This document shows, piece after piece, positions 11,120-20,489 of a stretch of 64,000 nt of DNA (position 1 is the stretch's first letter; every line of letters begins with the position of its first letter). The stretch lies in contig MPUH01000146.1 in NCBI GenBank assembly GCA_001970955.1, forward strand, positions 1-64,000, read 5' to 3'. The position numbers and the translations under genes were made by a program. This stretch comes from Stentor coeruleus (Eukaryota; Ciliophora; Heterotrichea; Heterotrichida; Stentoridae). The notes under the pieces are model-generated. The model ran no database searches, had not been told where the DNA came from, and saw nothing but the letters and a program-made list of their open reading frames with translations.

Positions 11120-12720
11120 TTTATATAGTGATTTATATATGAAAGTGGTTTTTAAATTATCGTTGTAAAGGTTTTATGAAATTTAAAAGTGAGAATATGG
11201 AAATAAAGGTTTAATAGAAGTAGGTGAAGAATAGAGAAAGATTTTTAGAGGATTTAGGTTTGAATTAAAGGTTTCAGGTTTTAAATGGCTTATTTATGAT
11301 TGGAAAGTTTAATGATTTTGATGTGGATGGAAGATGTATGAGCTTATTGTATAATTTGGATAAAAAAAAGATAGAGATTGTTAGATGGTTGTGAAGTGAA
11401 AAATCTAAATTTATTTGATTTTTATATTTAATTTTACTTATAAGGAAATATTGATTTAATACTAGAAATAAACCCTGTTAACTATTCTAAAAGATGTGAT
11501 TTATAATATTTACGCTAAATAGCACTTCATTCTATTATTATACCTATATCTACTTATAAATTATAATAAAATCATATAATATAATACTTATCTCATATAT
11601 TTATCATTATTTGCATACTGAAAATTATATAAATTGCTACTGAAAGGTGAAATATATTACAAAATGTTGAGATTATTCGGAAATAAGAAAGGGATTTTCA
11701 TAAAAACATCATTTTTCTTCTTGAAATTTGATAAAAACAAACTATACTTTGAATGCTAATATTAGTATATACTATCATCTCCATTATAATTTTTATCTGG
11801 CAGATCGAATTATAATAAATATGTTAATAAAATTGTTGTACAAATACAACTCTCTGCGGCTATAGCTAAAACTTGTGAGATTTCATCATTGAAAGGATTG
11901 AAAATATTATGAAAGCAAATTATACTAATGAATATCAAATATTAAGAGCCCTTTGGAATATTCTTTAAGGATTTAAGAAACCTGACAAAAATATTAGGAT
12001 TATTCTACTAATAAAAAGATAAGGTAATACTGAGTACTCATAAAGCCTTTATTATTTTGAATTCTAAGAATAAATTTCCCCATCTTATTAGAATCTGTGC
12101 TATTTTTAGTATATGATAATTTTTAAACTTTAAACTCACAATAAGCATAAAGAAAGGTGTTAGAATAAGTGAAGCCTATATTTTAGTTATGATTAGTATG
12201 CATGAGATTGTGATATTCAATGTTTCAAAATAATTATTTGTACATGCTTCGCTATAAATCACTCATCAGATATTAATAACAAAAAGCATCCTTAAATCTA
12301 AATAAGCTTGTATCCAATATCTTAACTCTGTAAAATTTATGAGTTTTTCATTACTTTATAAATTATAATACCTATTACAAACTATTACTAAATAAATAAT
12401 AACTTATAATTAAAATTCCATACTTAACATTTACTTATGCCTAACCTATTTAACTACATATCTAAATTCTAACACTACTTCTTCCTAATACAATTTTAAA
12501 TTCATCTCTACACAAAAAACTACCTAAAAGTACCTTAAATCATCCAATTTCTACTAAAACTCACACATCATAACACAAACATCAAACATAAACTCCTCAT
12601 CATATCTCTAAAAAATTTTATCAATAAACTTAATAAACCTAAAACATACATAATTTAAACCTAATCCTCCCTTCCTTGAAATTTCTTCTCTAATTTTCAC
12701 ACTTAACATAAACATAAAAA
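11120..12720. other. long intergenic region between divergent genes, no gene seen
   Basis: The left end (to about 11400) is G>C and the right end (12300-12720) is strongly C>G on the plus strand. This is the pattern of two divergent 5' flanks, with neutral AT-rich DNA between. No RNA gene or repeat was recognised. Confidence 0.6.
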
Positions 12721-13299
12721 ATGAAATTTTTTTTTCTCATCTCATTATGTCTAGCTATATTCTTCACCCTCCCAAGCCATACCGAATATTGTTTTTCCCT
12801 AGACGGTAAGACTTCTCAAAAACTCTGGGGTGTGTATATAATATCAGGTGAAGGAGATCTGAACGTTCTATCACGACTCTATAACAGTCAACATAAAGCT
12901 AAATACATAAACCCAAAAAAAACTCGAGAAGGTAAATTCGATATAATCCTCGACCACGACGAAACCTATGATTTCTGTTTTAAATCCTTAGACACTTACC
13001 CAAAAACCATAAGTTTCGAGTATTCCCAAAATGAAAACATTGAAACAACCCTAGCAGATGAAGATCAATTTCAACCAATCGACAACAAAGTTCAAATAGC
13101 ATCAACTCTTTTAGAATCCATATACAGAAACCTAAATTTTTATGAAATACGCGAAAGAGTCCATAGAGATCTAACTGAAAAGACTTGTGATAGTATTTTA
13201 TTAAGTGTTCTAATAAAAATCATAATTCTCTTCTTATTAAGCCTTATACAAATATATGTGCTTATAAGTTTGTTTAATAAGAATAAAACTAAAATTTAA
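12721..13299 (+). CDS. p24/TMED (emp24/gp25L) cargo receptor with GOLD domain
   Basis: Type I membrane protein of the early secretory pathway that helps sort cargo into COPII/COPI vesicles. 192 aa: a signal peptide (about 1-21, very Phe/Leu-rich), a luminal GOLD domain with a Cys pair (CFSLDGK...YDFCFK), a short coiled coil (about 130-155, IYRNLNFYEIRERVHR) and one TM helix (160-182). The short cytosolic tail LFNKNKTKI is basic and resembles the coat-binding tails of the family, but lacks a clean KKxx. Length is typical. The stop lies 2 bp from the stop of the convergent ARL2 gene, so the two 3' UTRs must overlap. Confidence 0.88.
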   Translation: MKFFFLISLCLAIFFTLPSHTEYCFSLDGKTSQKLWGVYIISGEGDLNVLSRLYNSQHKAKYINPKKTREGKFDIILDHDETYDFCFKSLDTYPKTISFEYSQNENIETTLADEDQFQPIDNKVQIASTLLESIYRNLNFYEIRERVHRDLTEKTCDSILLSVLIKIIILFLLSLIQIYVLISLFNKNKTKI

Positions 13300-13301
13300 A
13301 A

Positions 13302-13856
13302 TCAATCCATCATAAAAATCCTCGCAGCTATATCCCCAACAATCCAATTTATACCTTCAATTAACCCTTCTCCAGTAACAGCACTACATGGAACAACAGC
13401 CCAATGTCTGGTTTGGAAGTTATCTAATTGGAGGAATTCTTTGATTTCTTCAACACTTAAAGAACCTTGAAGATCTTGTTTGTTACAAAAAACTAGTAAA
13501 GATGCTCCAGCTAATCGTTCTTGAAGAAGAAGGAGATGAAGTTCTTTTCTGCAATCTTCAAGACGAATCTTATCCCCAGAATCTACAACCCAAACTAATC
13601 CATCGGTTTGTTCAAAGTAATTTCGCCAATAAGATCTGATTGTTGTTTGACCTCCTACATCCCATACATTAAGTTTATAGCCTTGATATTCTAGGGTTTT
13701 AATGTTGAAACCTAAGGTTGGGCTAATACTGCTTATGTCTTCTCCATTGTATTTTTTTAGTATTGTTGTCTTACCTGCATTGTCTAGACCTAACATTAGA
13801 AGACGCACTTCACGTTCTTTTTCCTTTGTTTTTTTCAATATTGTTAAAAGACCCAT
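13302..13856 (-). CDS. ARL2: ARL2 small GTPase
   Basis: ARF-like GTPase that acts with tubulin cofactor D in tubulin folding and with BART/PDE6D-type effectors. 184 aa, full length. [20 protein letters not shown] at the N-terminus is the ARL2 signature. Motifs: P-loop GLDNAGKT (23-30), switch-I SPTLGFN, switch-II WDVGGQ (65-70), NKQD (125-128) and CSAVTGEG. Gly2 is present but, as in other ARL2 proteins, myristoylation is not expected. Tubulin folding fits an organism with very large cortical microtubule arrays. Convergent with the p24 gene. Confidence 0.97.
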   Translation of the reverse strand: MGLLTILKKTKEKEREVRLLMLGLDNAGKTTILKKYNGEDISSISPTLGFNIKTLEYQGYKLNVWDVGGQTTIRSYWRNYFEQTDGLVWVVDSGDKIRLEDCRKELHLLLLQERLAGASLLVFCNKQDLQGSLSVEEIKEFLQLDNFQTRHWAVVPCSAVTGEGLIEGINWIVGDIAARIFMMD

Positions 13857-14339
13857 TATTAGATGCTCAGATGAAAGCGGAAAATTTTTATTATTGGTTT
13901 TGGAGTTTGGGTATGTGTGTGGAATGGCTTAGGGAAAGATTGAAGGAAGTTTTGATGATTTGGATTAGAATAGATTGGTTTGGAGATGCTTTTGGGGATT
14001 TTTTATGGTTTTTATCCAGGAGGATTTTTGGGTTTTTTTGTAGTGATAAAAAGTTTATGCTTTGGGGTTAAGATATTATAATGATACTTATCTTTTTTAT
14101 TTATTTTCTCTAAAAAAATCCCCATCCCCACTCTATCTTAACAAACTCAGAAATCCTTAAACTAAAGCCACCTTATAAAAAATCAAAAACTCAAAAATTC
14201 TCACACAACCTAAAAAAATATAAACACAAACCCAATAAAAAAAACTAAATAACTTCAATAAACCCTATGTCACACAATTTTAATACAACAAAACTGCAAG
14301 CAAACTCATTTATTCTATAAAACTTTGCTATTTAATCCC
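13857..14339. other. intergenic, no gene seen
   Basis: 13857-14090 is strongly G>C (5' flank of ARL2). 14100-14339 flips to C>G (3' flank of minus-strand PP1). Open frames here come from the skew, not from a gene. Confidence 0.65.
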
Positions 14340-15335
14340 TCACGTATATGTTTTCTTCACAGTCTTAGTCCTAGGAGGAGTCACAGGTCTTCCGGCATTC
14401 AACCCTCCATAATTGAATTTCTGTTTTTTCTCAGAAGGTCTAATAATCTGAAAACTACACATAAGACTATCATCAATACTCATCATTGATCCAGCATTAT
14501 CAAATTCCCCACAGTAATTAGGTGCTGAAAATACAGTCACTAATTGTCTTTTAGCAAAAAACTCATATCCATCCTCTACAACCTGATGAGCTCTACATAT
14601 TAAATCTAAATCATGTCTTCTTAAAAAATTCGCCACAATATCATTCCCAAAAGTAAATGAAACTCCTCTATCATTTTCACCCCAACCTTGAACATCTTTA
14701 TCAGGATCACTCCATAATAAATCACATAATAATCCTGTATCAGGAACATCAGTTGGTCTCATAATTCTTTTAATCTGATCAATGTTACTTAGTTCAGGAG
14801 ATAAACCTCCATGCATACACAAAATTTTATCGTCGATAACCGCGGCGACTGGTAGACAATTGAAGCAGTCGATAAAAGTTTTCCATATTTTTATGTTGTA
14901 GCGCCTTTTGCATTCGTCGTAAAAACCATAGATTCTATTGATTGAAGCACATTCATGATTACCACGAAGTATGAAAAAATTTTCAGGGTATTTGATTTTG
15001 TATGAAAGAAGAAGGCAAATTGTTTCTAAACTTTGCTTGCCTCTGTCGACGTAGTCACCTAAAAAGAGATAGTTGGCTTCAGGGGGAAAACCCCCATATT
15101 CAAAAAGACGTAGAAGGTCGAAATACTGCCCATGAATATCCCCGGCTACTTTGATTGGCGCTTCTAATTCAAGAAATATGGGTTGTGACATAAAAATTTC
15201 TCTTGCTTTCAAACATAAAAGTCGGACTTCAGTTTCTGTTAAATTCACTTGCTTTCCTGGACGTGCGCTTTGAACTTCAAGAAGTCTTTCGATTATACTA
15301 TCAACATCTAAATCAGGAAGACTGTTACTAACCAT
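14340..15335 (-). CDS. PP1: protein phosphatase 1 catalytic subunit
   Basis: Ser/Thr phosphatase catalytic subunit that works with many regulatory subunits, including axonemal anchors. 331 aa. Metal-site motifs are intact: GDIHGQ (65-70), GDYVDRG (93-99) and RGNHE (124-128), plus [18 protein letters not shown] and [11 protein letters not shown], which is PP1-specific rather than PP2A. The tail carries RPVTPPR, matching the TPPR site that CDKs phosphorylate to inhibit animal PP1. It ends in TGA. Very confident. Confidence 0.98.
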   Translation of the reverse strand: MVSNSLPDLDVDSIIERLLEVQSARPGKQVNLTETEVRLLCLKAREIFMSQPIFLELEAPIKVAGDIHGQYFDLLRLFEYGGFPPEANYLFLGDYVDRGKQSLETICLLLSYKIKYPENFFILRGNHECASINRIYGFYDECKRRYNIKIWKTFIDCFNCLPVAAVIDDKILCMHGGLSPELSNIDQIKRIMRPTDVPDTGLLCDLLWSDPDKDVQGWGENDRGVSFTFGNDIVANFLRRHDLDLICRAHQVVEDGYEFFAKRQLVTVFSAPNYCGEFDNAGSMMSIDDSLMCSFQIIRPSEKKQKFNYGGLNAGRPVTPPRTKTVKKTYT

Positions 15336-15714
15336 TTATATGAAAAATTTTATTAGAAATTTTATGATGATTTTCATAGACTGAAGATAATCATAATATT
15401 ATCTACTCATCCTTATTTTAGTCCTTTTTCATATTCACCAATACAATTTCTTATTTTTTCTCGTCGGTTTATTTAAGAATTTTCCTCCTTATCCTCCCTT
15501 TATCTTATCTTTTCCTTACAATTTGTTCTTTATAAAACTTTAAAATAAATTTTTCATTCTCCTGTGTTTTATCTTTAAAAAATCTAAATACTCTTTCTGT
15601 AAAAACCTCAACTTTTCATCTAGTTTCTGAACCACAAGAGATTCTTTTGCCCATCCTTTACATTTTTATTACTAAATTGATTTTCTAAATACTGTAAATT
15701 CATATATTTCCTAG
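15336..15714. other. intergenic, no gene seen
   Basis: Mostly C>G on the plus strand, fitting the 3' flank of the minus-strand gene to the right. Confidence 0.6.
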
Positions 15715-18204
15715 TTATATAAAACTATCTAATAAAGTTCTTGCTTTATTCCAGTCTTCAGCTGGTTTCCCACCTAGACTATCAATATAATTACGTATAG
15801 TCAAAGATGGACCATCTTGAGGTTTATAAGCCATTGCCTTATCCAAATAATCTTTAGCTTCATCCCATTGACCTGATATATAATCAACATAAGCATGTCT
15901 AAACGAATCAAAAAAATGAGCTGGGATATCTCTTTGTAAACCTACAATATCAGAATCTAATGTAAACATATAATCCACACCTTTATGTTGAAAATTCTCA
16001 ACATTTACTGAATCTAATTCTTGTAATTTTATAAGCTGGCCAATAACATGACCTTCAGGTTCAGGAATGTCTTTAGAGTTTATATCAAATGTATATATAC
16101 CAAATTGATTTTGGATATAAGGAAGTGTTACAGTATCTATTCTTCTACAACAAGTTTTAGCTTTTATTGATAAATATCCATAATACTCTTCAGTCATAAG
16201 AATTGGAACTTTATATCTTTCAATAGCTTTTAATAAATCCATAGCAAGGTATATATGAGGACTAAGATATGAAGCATCAATTTTCATATCAGATCCTATA
16301 ACACCTTCTATACACCATCCTACATGAAGTCCTGCTGATATACTGATTTCAAAACCTTCACCCATATTTGTTGATATTTTAGGATGGAATTTATAAAACT
16401 GTAAATCTGATGACCTACGAATTTCAGATATTATTTTTATCAAAGCTACCAATGCTCTGTTTGCTAAGTCTGTTCTTTGCATTGCTGGATTTGAAAGATC
16501 ATCTTCTTCAGTATCTTTTTCAAGTAATTCAGGAAGGCGCCAGACAAGTGTAAAACACCCATCACTTGATTTAGCAACTAATCCTGACCAAGCTTTAACA
16601 CAATTATGAACAATATGACATACTTTGTTTAAAAAAATCGTTATTTCCAAATCCAAACATTCTGTTATCAAAGCGAAATTATCAATTCTTATCGTTAGAA
16701 TAACAAGAGAAATTTTATTACCCGGCCTCATCAAATTAAGTTCCCCTTCTCCACTCATAATATTTTTCGATAATATTTCTGAACCATCTTCACCAAAACT
16801 TATCTGTAAAAGTGAACTGATTTTCTCAACAGTTGCTTGAAGCATATTTTGATCATCATCAGACTTATCCCCAAATTCAAATTTTTCTTCAGTCTTTTCT
16901 TCTCTAGTTTCTTCAATTTTTTTCAATGGATCATCAGCTAAAGATTTTATTATAAGAATCATTTTTGTTATAGGGACAATTACTATTGTTTGAGTGTCTA
17001 CGGTAAATGTAACACTTGCTATAGCTAAAATAACTCCTATGAAAATAGTGACGATTATGTTCATCATTGCAACGTTTTTACTATAAGAACTTATGTCAAA
17101 CCTTGAATAAACTTGGATATTTTCACATTCATCACTACAGTTTGAAGGGTTATAAACAGCAAGAAGCATTTCTGAATCTCTTAAATTGCAACTGCTTGAC
17201 ACACTTTTCCCTGAACAATCTTCGTCAATTTCCCATAAATTTTTTCCGTAATAATCTTCTATTGTGCTGATATCTTCTATTTTTCCGTTCTTATAAAAGT
17301 TAGGTGCTCGAATCCAGAGTAAAGGGTAATCAGGTTTTTTTCCATCAGTTTCTTGACTTGATTTGGAATATCGATATACTAGGTCTTCCCAACATATTGA
17401 ATTGTTGTAAACCCAATTTGCTTTAGGTGGCTGACACTGTTCATCAACAAGTTGGCATGAGCTTCTTCCCATCCAAAACAACTGCTCAAGGCCGTAATAT
17501 GGTGAATTATCATCTTCGTTTACTTGCATGATTGGGACAAAAATTATCATCAAAAGAACAACTATAATAACTCTTCTTGTTATTATATCAGAGAGTTTCT
17601 TCCCAAGACGGTCTGGATCCATTTCACGATTCATCGCTGCTTGTCTGGCAGTTTTCGCTTGACGTTGGACTTCTTTAAGTCTCTGTTCTTGTTCTTCAGA
17701 TTCTCTTTTAGTAAAATATTTATAAAGTTTGACTATTCTAACCAAACGAATCAACCTAAAACTTTTCAATACTTTCGAGGCAATTCCTTGAGCATTATTA
17801 GCACTACTTGTTGTTGCAAGAGTAACATCAGCTGTTGTAACTGTACCTCCAAAAAATCCTATCATTGGATTAATCAGATATGGGATATCTAAGACTAAAG
17901 AAACTGAGGCAATTATATCGAGCCAGAAAAAAAACGAATATTTGTAGTCGTCAACAACTAAGCTTGTGAAAAATATTTCGAGGATAAATAGTATCAGTAT
18001 CACTATGAATGATATATAAAAGTAGTAATCAGCACTTTTTGTAGTAGTGAAAAGTCTGAGATCATCACCGAATAATGCCCATAGTGTTACAAGGGTCATG
18101 AGTAAAATAACCCATTTGTCATCAATTACATCTCTGATTTTCTGTCTTATTTTGATTTCCTCGCTTTCTGATTTTGATTTCTTAGGTGCGTTTTGCCCTT
18201 TCAT
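15715..18204 (-). CDS. voltage-sensor protein with class III nucleotidyl-cyclase-like domain, probably catalytically impaired
   Basis: 829 aa. S1-S4 voltage-sensor-like helices occupy residues 31-46, 60-84, 91-111 and 146-164; S4 has basic residues every third position (SFRLIRLVRIVKLYKYF). TM5 (211-228) leads to a Cys-containing extracellular domain (230-375), then TM6 (377-400), a linker and a cyclase-like domain (about 495-690). No pore loop or GYG filter is seen between TM5 and TM6, so it is not an obvious channel. In the cyclase domain the first metal Asp position holds Arg506 (LTIRIDNF). The second (SSDG, Asp548) is kept. The catalytic Asn/Arg in HVNMAxR is replaced by Tyr652 and Asp656 (SPHIYLAMDL). 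It may be a regulatory or partner subunit. Alveolate adenylyl cyclases fused to channel-like domains are known. Confidence 0.85.
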   Translation of the reverse strand: MKGQNAPKKSKSESEEIKIRQKIRDVIDDKWVILLMTLVTLWALFGDDLRLFTTTKSADYYFYISFIVILILFILEIFFTSLVVDDYKYSFFFWLDIIASVSLVLDIPYLINPMIGFFGGTVTTADVTLATTSSANNAQGIASKVLKSFRLIRLVRIVKLYKYFTKRESEEQEQRLKEVQRQAKTARQAAMNREMDPDRLGKKLSDIITRRVIIVVLLMIIFVPIMQVNEDDNSPYYGLEQLFWMGRSSCQLVDEQCQPPKANWVYNNSICWEDLVYRYSKSSQETDGKKPDYPLLWIRAPNFYKNGKIEDISTIEDYYGKNLWEIDEDCSGKSVSSSCNLRDSEMLLAVYNPSNCSDECENIQVYSRFDISSYSKNVAMMNIIVTIFIGVILAIASVTFTVDTQTIVIVPITKMILIIKSLADDPLKKIEETREEKTEEKFEFGDKSDDDQNMLQATVEKISSLLQISFGEDGSEILSKNIMSGEGELNLMRPGNKISLVILTIRIDNFALITECLDLEITIFLNKVCHIVHNCVKAWSGLVAKSSDGCFTLVWRLPELLEKDTEEDDLSNPAMQRTDLANRALVALIKIISEIRRSSDLQFYKFHPKISTNMGEGFEISISAGLHVGWCIEGVIGSDMKIDASYLSPHIYLAMDLLKAIERYKVPILMTEEYYGYLSIKAKTCCRRIDTVTLPYIQNQFGIYTFDINSKDIPEPEGHVIGQLIKLQELDSVNVENFQHKGVDYMFTLDSDIVGLQRDIPAHFFDSFRHAYVDYISGQWDEAKDYLDKAMAYKPQDGPSLTIRNYIDSLGGKPAEDWNKARTLLDSFI

Positions 18205-18926
18205 TTGAAATATTATTATTTAACAATGCTTCGTAATTATCATTAAGATACAGGTATATATTATAATGAGATAATAACTTGCTGTTTTTGAATATTTTAT
18301 TGTCAAAATAATAAAATAATCTATTTATACATCAGAAACTCAAAGATAAAGTTTATTATAAAGATTAAAGAAATTCAAATACCAAACCTAAGCTCTAATA
18401 GTAAAAAATCTAATAAAAAGTTACACCCACCTCCATATTACCTTCACAAATTTAAACAAAAATATAAAATACAACCAAAATAACCTTCATCAAGCCACAA
18501 TAACACCAAAATAAAAATATCTCAATCTTATTCAAAACCAAAATCAATAAACCATTCTTTTCTTATACCATCCTAAATATTAAATAAAATTCCTTTATAA
18601 TTATCTAAAAATTGAATATCAAATCAATACACTCAAACTTAAAAAAATCATCCTCTTTATAACATCTTAATCATCCTTCAACCCTTTCCAACATTTCCCC
18701 TCTTCCCTTTTTGATCCACACAACACCCTATCCCTATTATTCCCCAACCAAAATGCCAAAATTTTCTAAAAAACTTGATCTTCTCCAAAAACCTAACCTT
18801 CAACATCCTTAACTTTTAAAAAAATCCTAATACAAATCCCTAATAATTCAAAAATTGAGACAAACCATTCTAATGAATTTTTATGTGATTTGCATTCCCA
18901 TGAAATATGTCCACAGATTCTTATAA
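18205..18926. other. intergenic between divergent genes, no gene seen
   Basis: 18370-18900 is strongly C>G, the 5' flank of the plus-strand thiolase gene. No clear core promoter motif. Confidence 0.6.
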
Positions 18927-20153
18927 ATGGAGTCAGCAGGTAGGCGTTTGGAAACAATCAAACAACATCTAACAGGTGCTGAAAACGAAGTTGTAATCTG
19001 TGCAGCATTCAGAAGTCCTCTTACAAAAGCAAAAAGAGGAGGTCTCAAAGATACAACAGTCGAAGAAATCCTAGCCCAACTATTTGAAAAAGTTCTCCAG
19101 AACACCAAGGTTGACCCAAATAAAATTGAAGAAGTAGTCATTGGTAACGTTTTAAAAGTTGGAGCAGCAGGTATGTCTTTAAGACTAACTCAATTTATGG
19201 CTGGTTTCTCTGATACAACACCATGTTATTCAGTCAATCGTATGTGTGCATCAGGTTTACAAGCAGTAAGTTGTATAGCTAATGCAATCAAAGCTGGGGA
19301 AATCTCAATTGGTCTTGCAGGTGGTGTAGAAAGTATGTCAATATACGAAATGAATTCAGCTGTACATCCACCATTACCAGAAAGAGCTTTTAAAATCCCA
19401 AATGCTGCAAATTGTGTTTTACCTATGGGAATAACATCAGATAATATTGTGTCAAAATATGGTATTACACGTCAGAAAATGGATGAATTCGCTGCTAGTA
19501 GTCATGCTAAAGCTTATGCCGCACAACAATCAGGGAAATTTGATGAAGAAATCGTCCCAATTAAAACGACTATTACAGAAAATGGGAAGACTAGAGATAT
19601 TGTTGTTTCTAAAGATGATGGGATTAGAAAAGAAACCACAGCTGCTACTTTAGGAAAACTTAGACCTGCTTTTAAACCTACTGGTGGTACTACTGCTGGT
19701 AATGCTTCACAGGTTACTGATGGTGGAGCTGTTGTTCTTTTAGCTTCAAGAAAAGCTGCTGAGGCTAATAATTTACCTATTTTAGCCAAGTGGCATGGAT
19801 TTGCTGCTGTTGGTGTACCTCCTGAAATCATGGGTGTTGGGCCTGCTTTTGCTATTCCTAAAGCATTAAGTCAAGCTGGGCTTAAAGTTGGAGATGTTGA
19901 TGTTTATGAAGTTAATGAAGCCTTTGCTAGTCAGGCTACTTTTTCTGTTGATAAACTTGGAATTGATTATAATAAAGTCAATCCTAATGGTGGAGCTATT
20001 GCTCTTGGACACCCTCTTGGATGTACTGGTGCTAGACTGATTGCCACTTTGTTACCAGAGTTGAGAAGACGTAAAGGAAGGTTTGGAGTTGTCAGTATGT
20101 GCATTGGAAGTGGAATGGGTGCAGCAGCTGTGGTAGAAAATTTAGTTAGATAA
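18927..20153 (+). CDS. ACAA1: peroxisomal 3-ketoacyl-CoA thiolase with PTS2 signal
   Basis: Last step of fatty-acid beta-oxidation: cleaves 3-ketoacyl-CoA with CoA to acetyl-CoA and a shortened acyl-CoA. 408 aa. An N-terminal RLETIKQHL (7-15) fits the PTS2 peroxisome-targeting consensus RLx5HL. The thiolase fold follows with the nucleophilic Cys107 (NRMCASGLQ), NEAFASQ, the catalytic His in GGAIALGHPLGCTG and the second Cys392 in SMCIGSGMG. AFRSPLTKAKRGGLKDTT matches the peroxisomal ACAA1/KAT2 type rather than cytosolic ACAT. The PTS2 implies a PEX7 import route in this ciliate. Confidence 0.96.
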   Translation: MESAGRRLETIKQHLTGAENEVVICAAFRSPLTKAKRGGLKDTTVEEILAQLFEKVLQNTKVDPNKIEEVVIGNVLKVGAAGMSLRLTQFMAGFSDTTPCYSVNRMCASGLQAVSCIANAIKAGEISIGLAGGVESMSIYEMNSAVHPPLPERAFKIPNAANCVLPMGITSDNIVSKYGITRQKMDEFAASSHAKAYAAQQSGKFDEEIVPIKTTITENGKTRDIVVSKDDGIRKETTAATLGKLRPAFKPTGGTTAGNASQVTDGGAVVLLASRKAAEANNLPILAKWHGFAAVGVPPEIMGVGPAFAIPKALSQAGLKVGDVDVYEVNEAFASQATFSVDKLGIDYNKVNPNGGAIALGHPLGCTGARLIATLLPELRRRKGRFGVVSMCIGSGMGAAAVVENLVR

Positions 20154-20489
20154 AAATCACAGTTTAAACAGATTTTAGTGAATCAAATCGGTTAAGAAAG
20201 TTGTGTGTTGAGGATAAGGGAAAGTTAGAATGAGTTATAGTTTTTTTTTTTGTATTTTTAGTTGAGAAATTTGTGGATAAAGTTGAATGATTAATAATAA
20301 GGACTAGTTAGAATAATTTTTACAATGAATTATAGAATTTATGATTATGGGAAGTTAGTTGGGGATAATAGTTTGTATTATAATGAGTAAGTTTATTTAT
20401 TTAATTAATATTCTTAAGTGTTTATAATAATTTTAATATACTATACCAAATCCATATACTATTAATCAAAAACTTATGAATAATTTTAA
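20154..20489. other. intergenic, no gene seen
   Basis: G>C on the plus strand, the usual 3' flank signature, turning AT-rich and neutral before the next plus-strand gene. Confidence 0.6.

Noticed and set aside
13702-14071. Overlapping plus-strand frames opposite ARL2 and its 5' flank
   Set aside because: Antisense shadow of ARL2 plus a G-rich flank that lacks stops; no conserved features.
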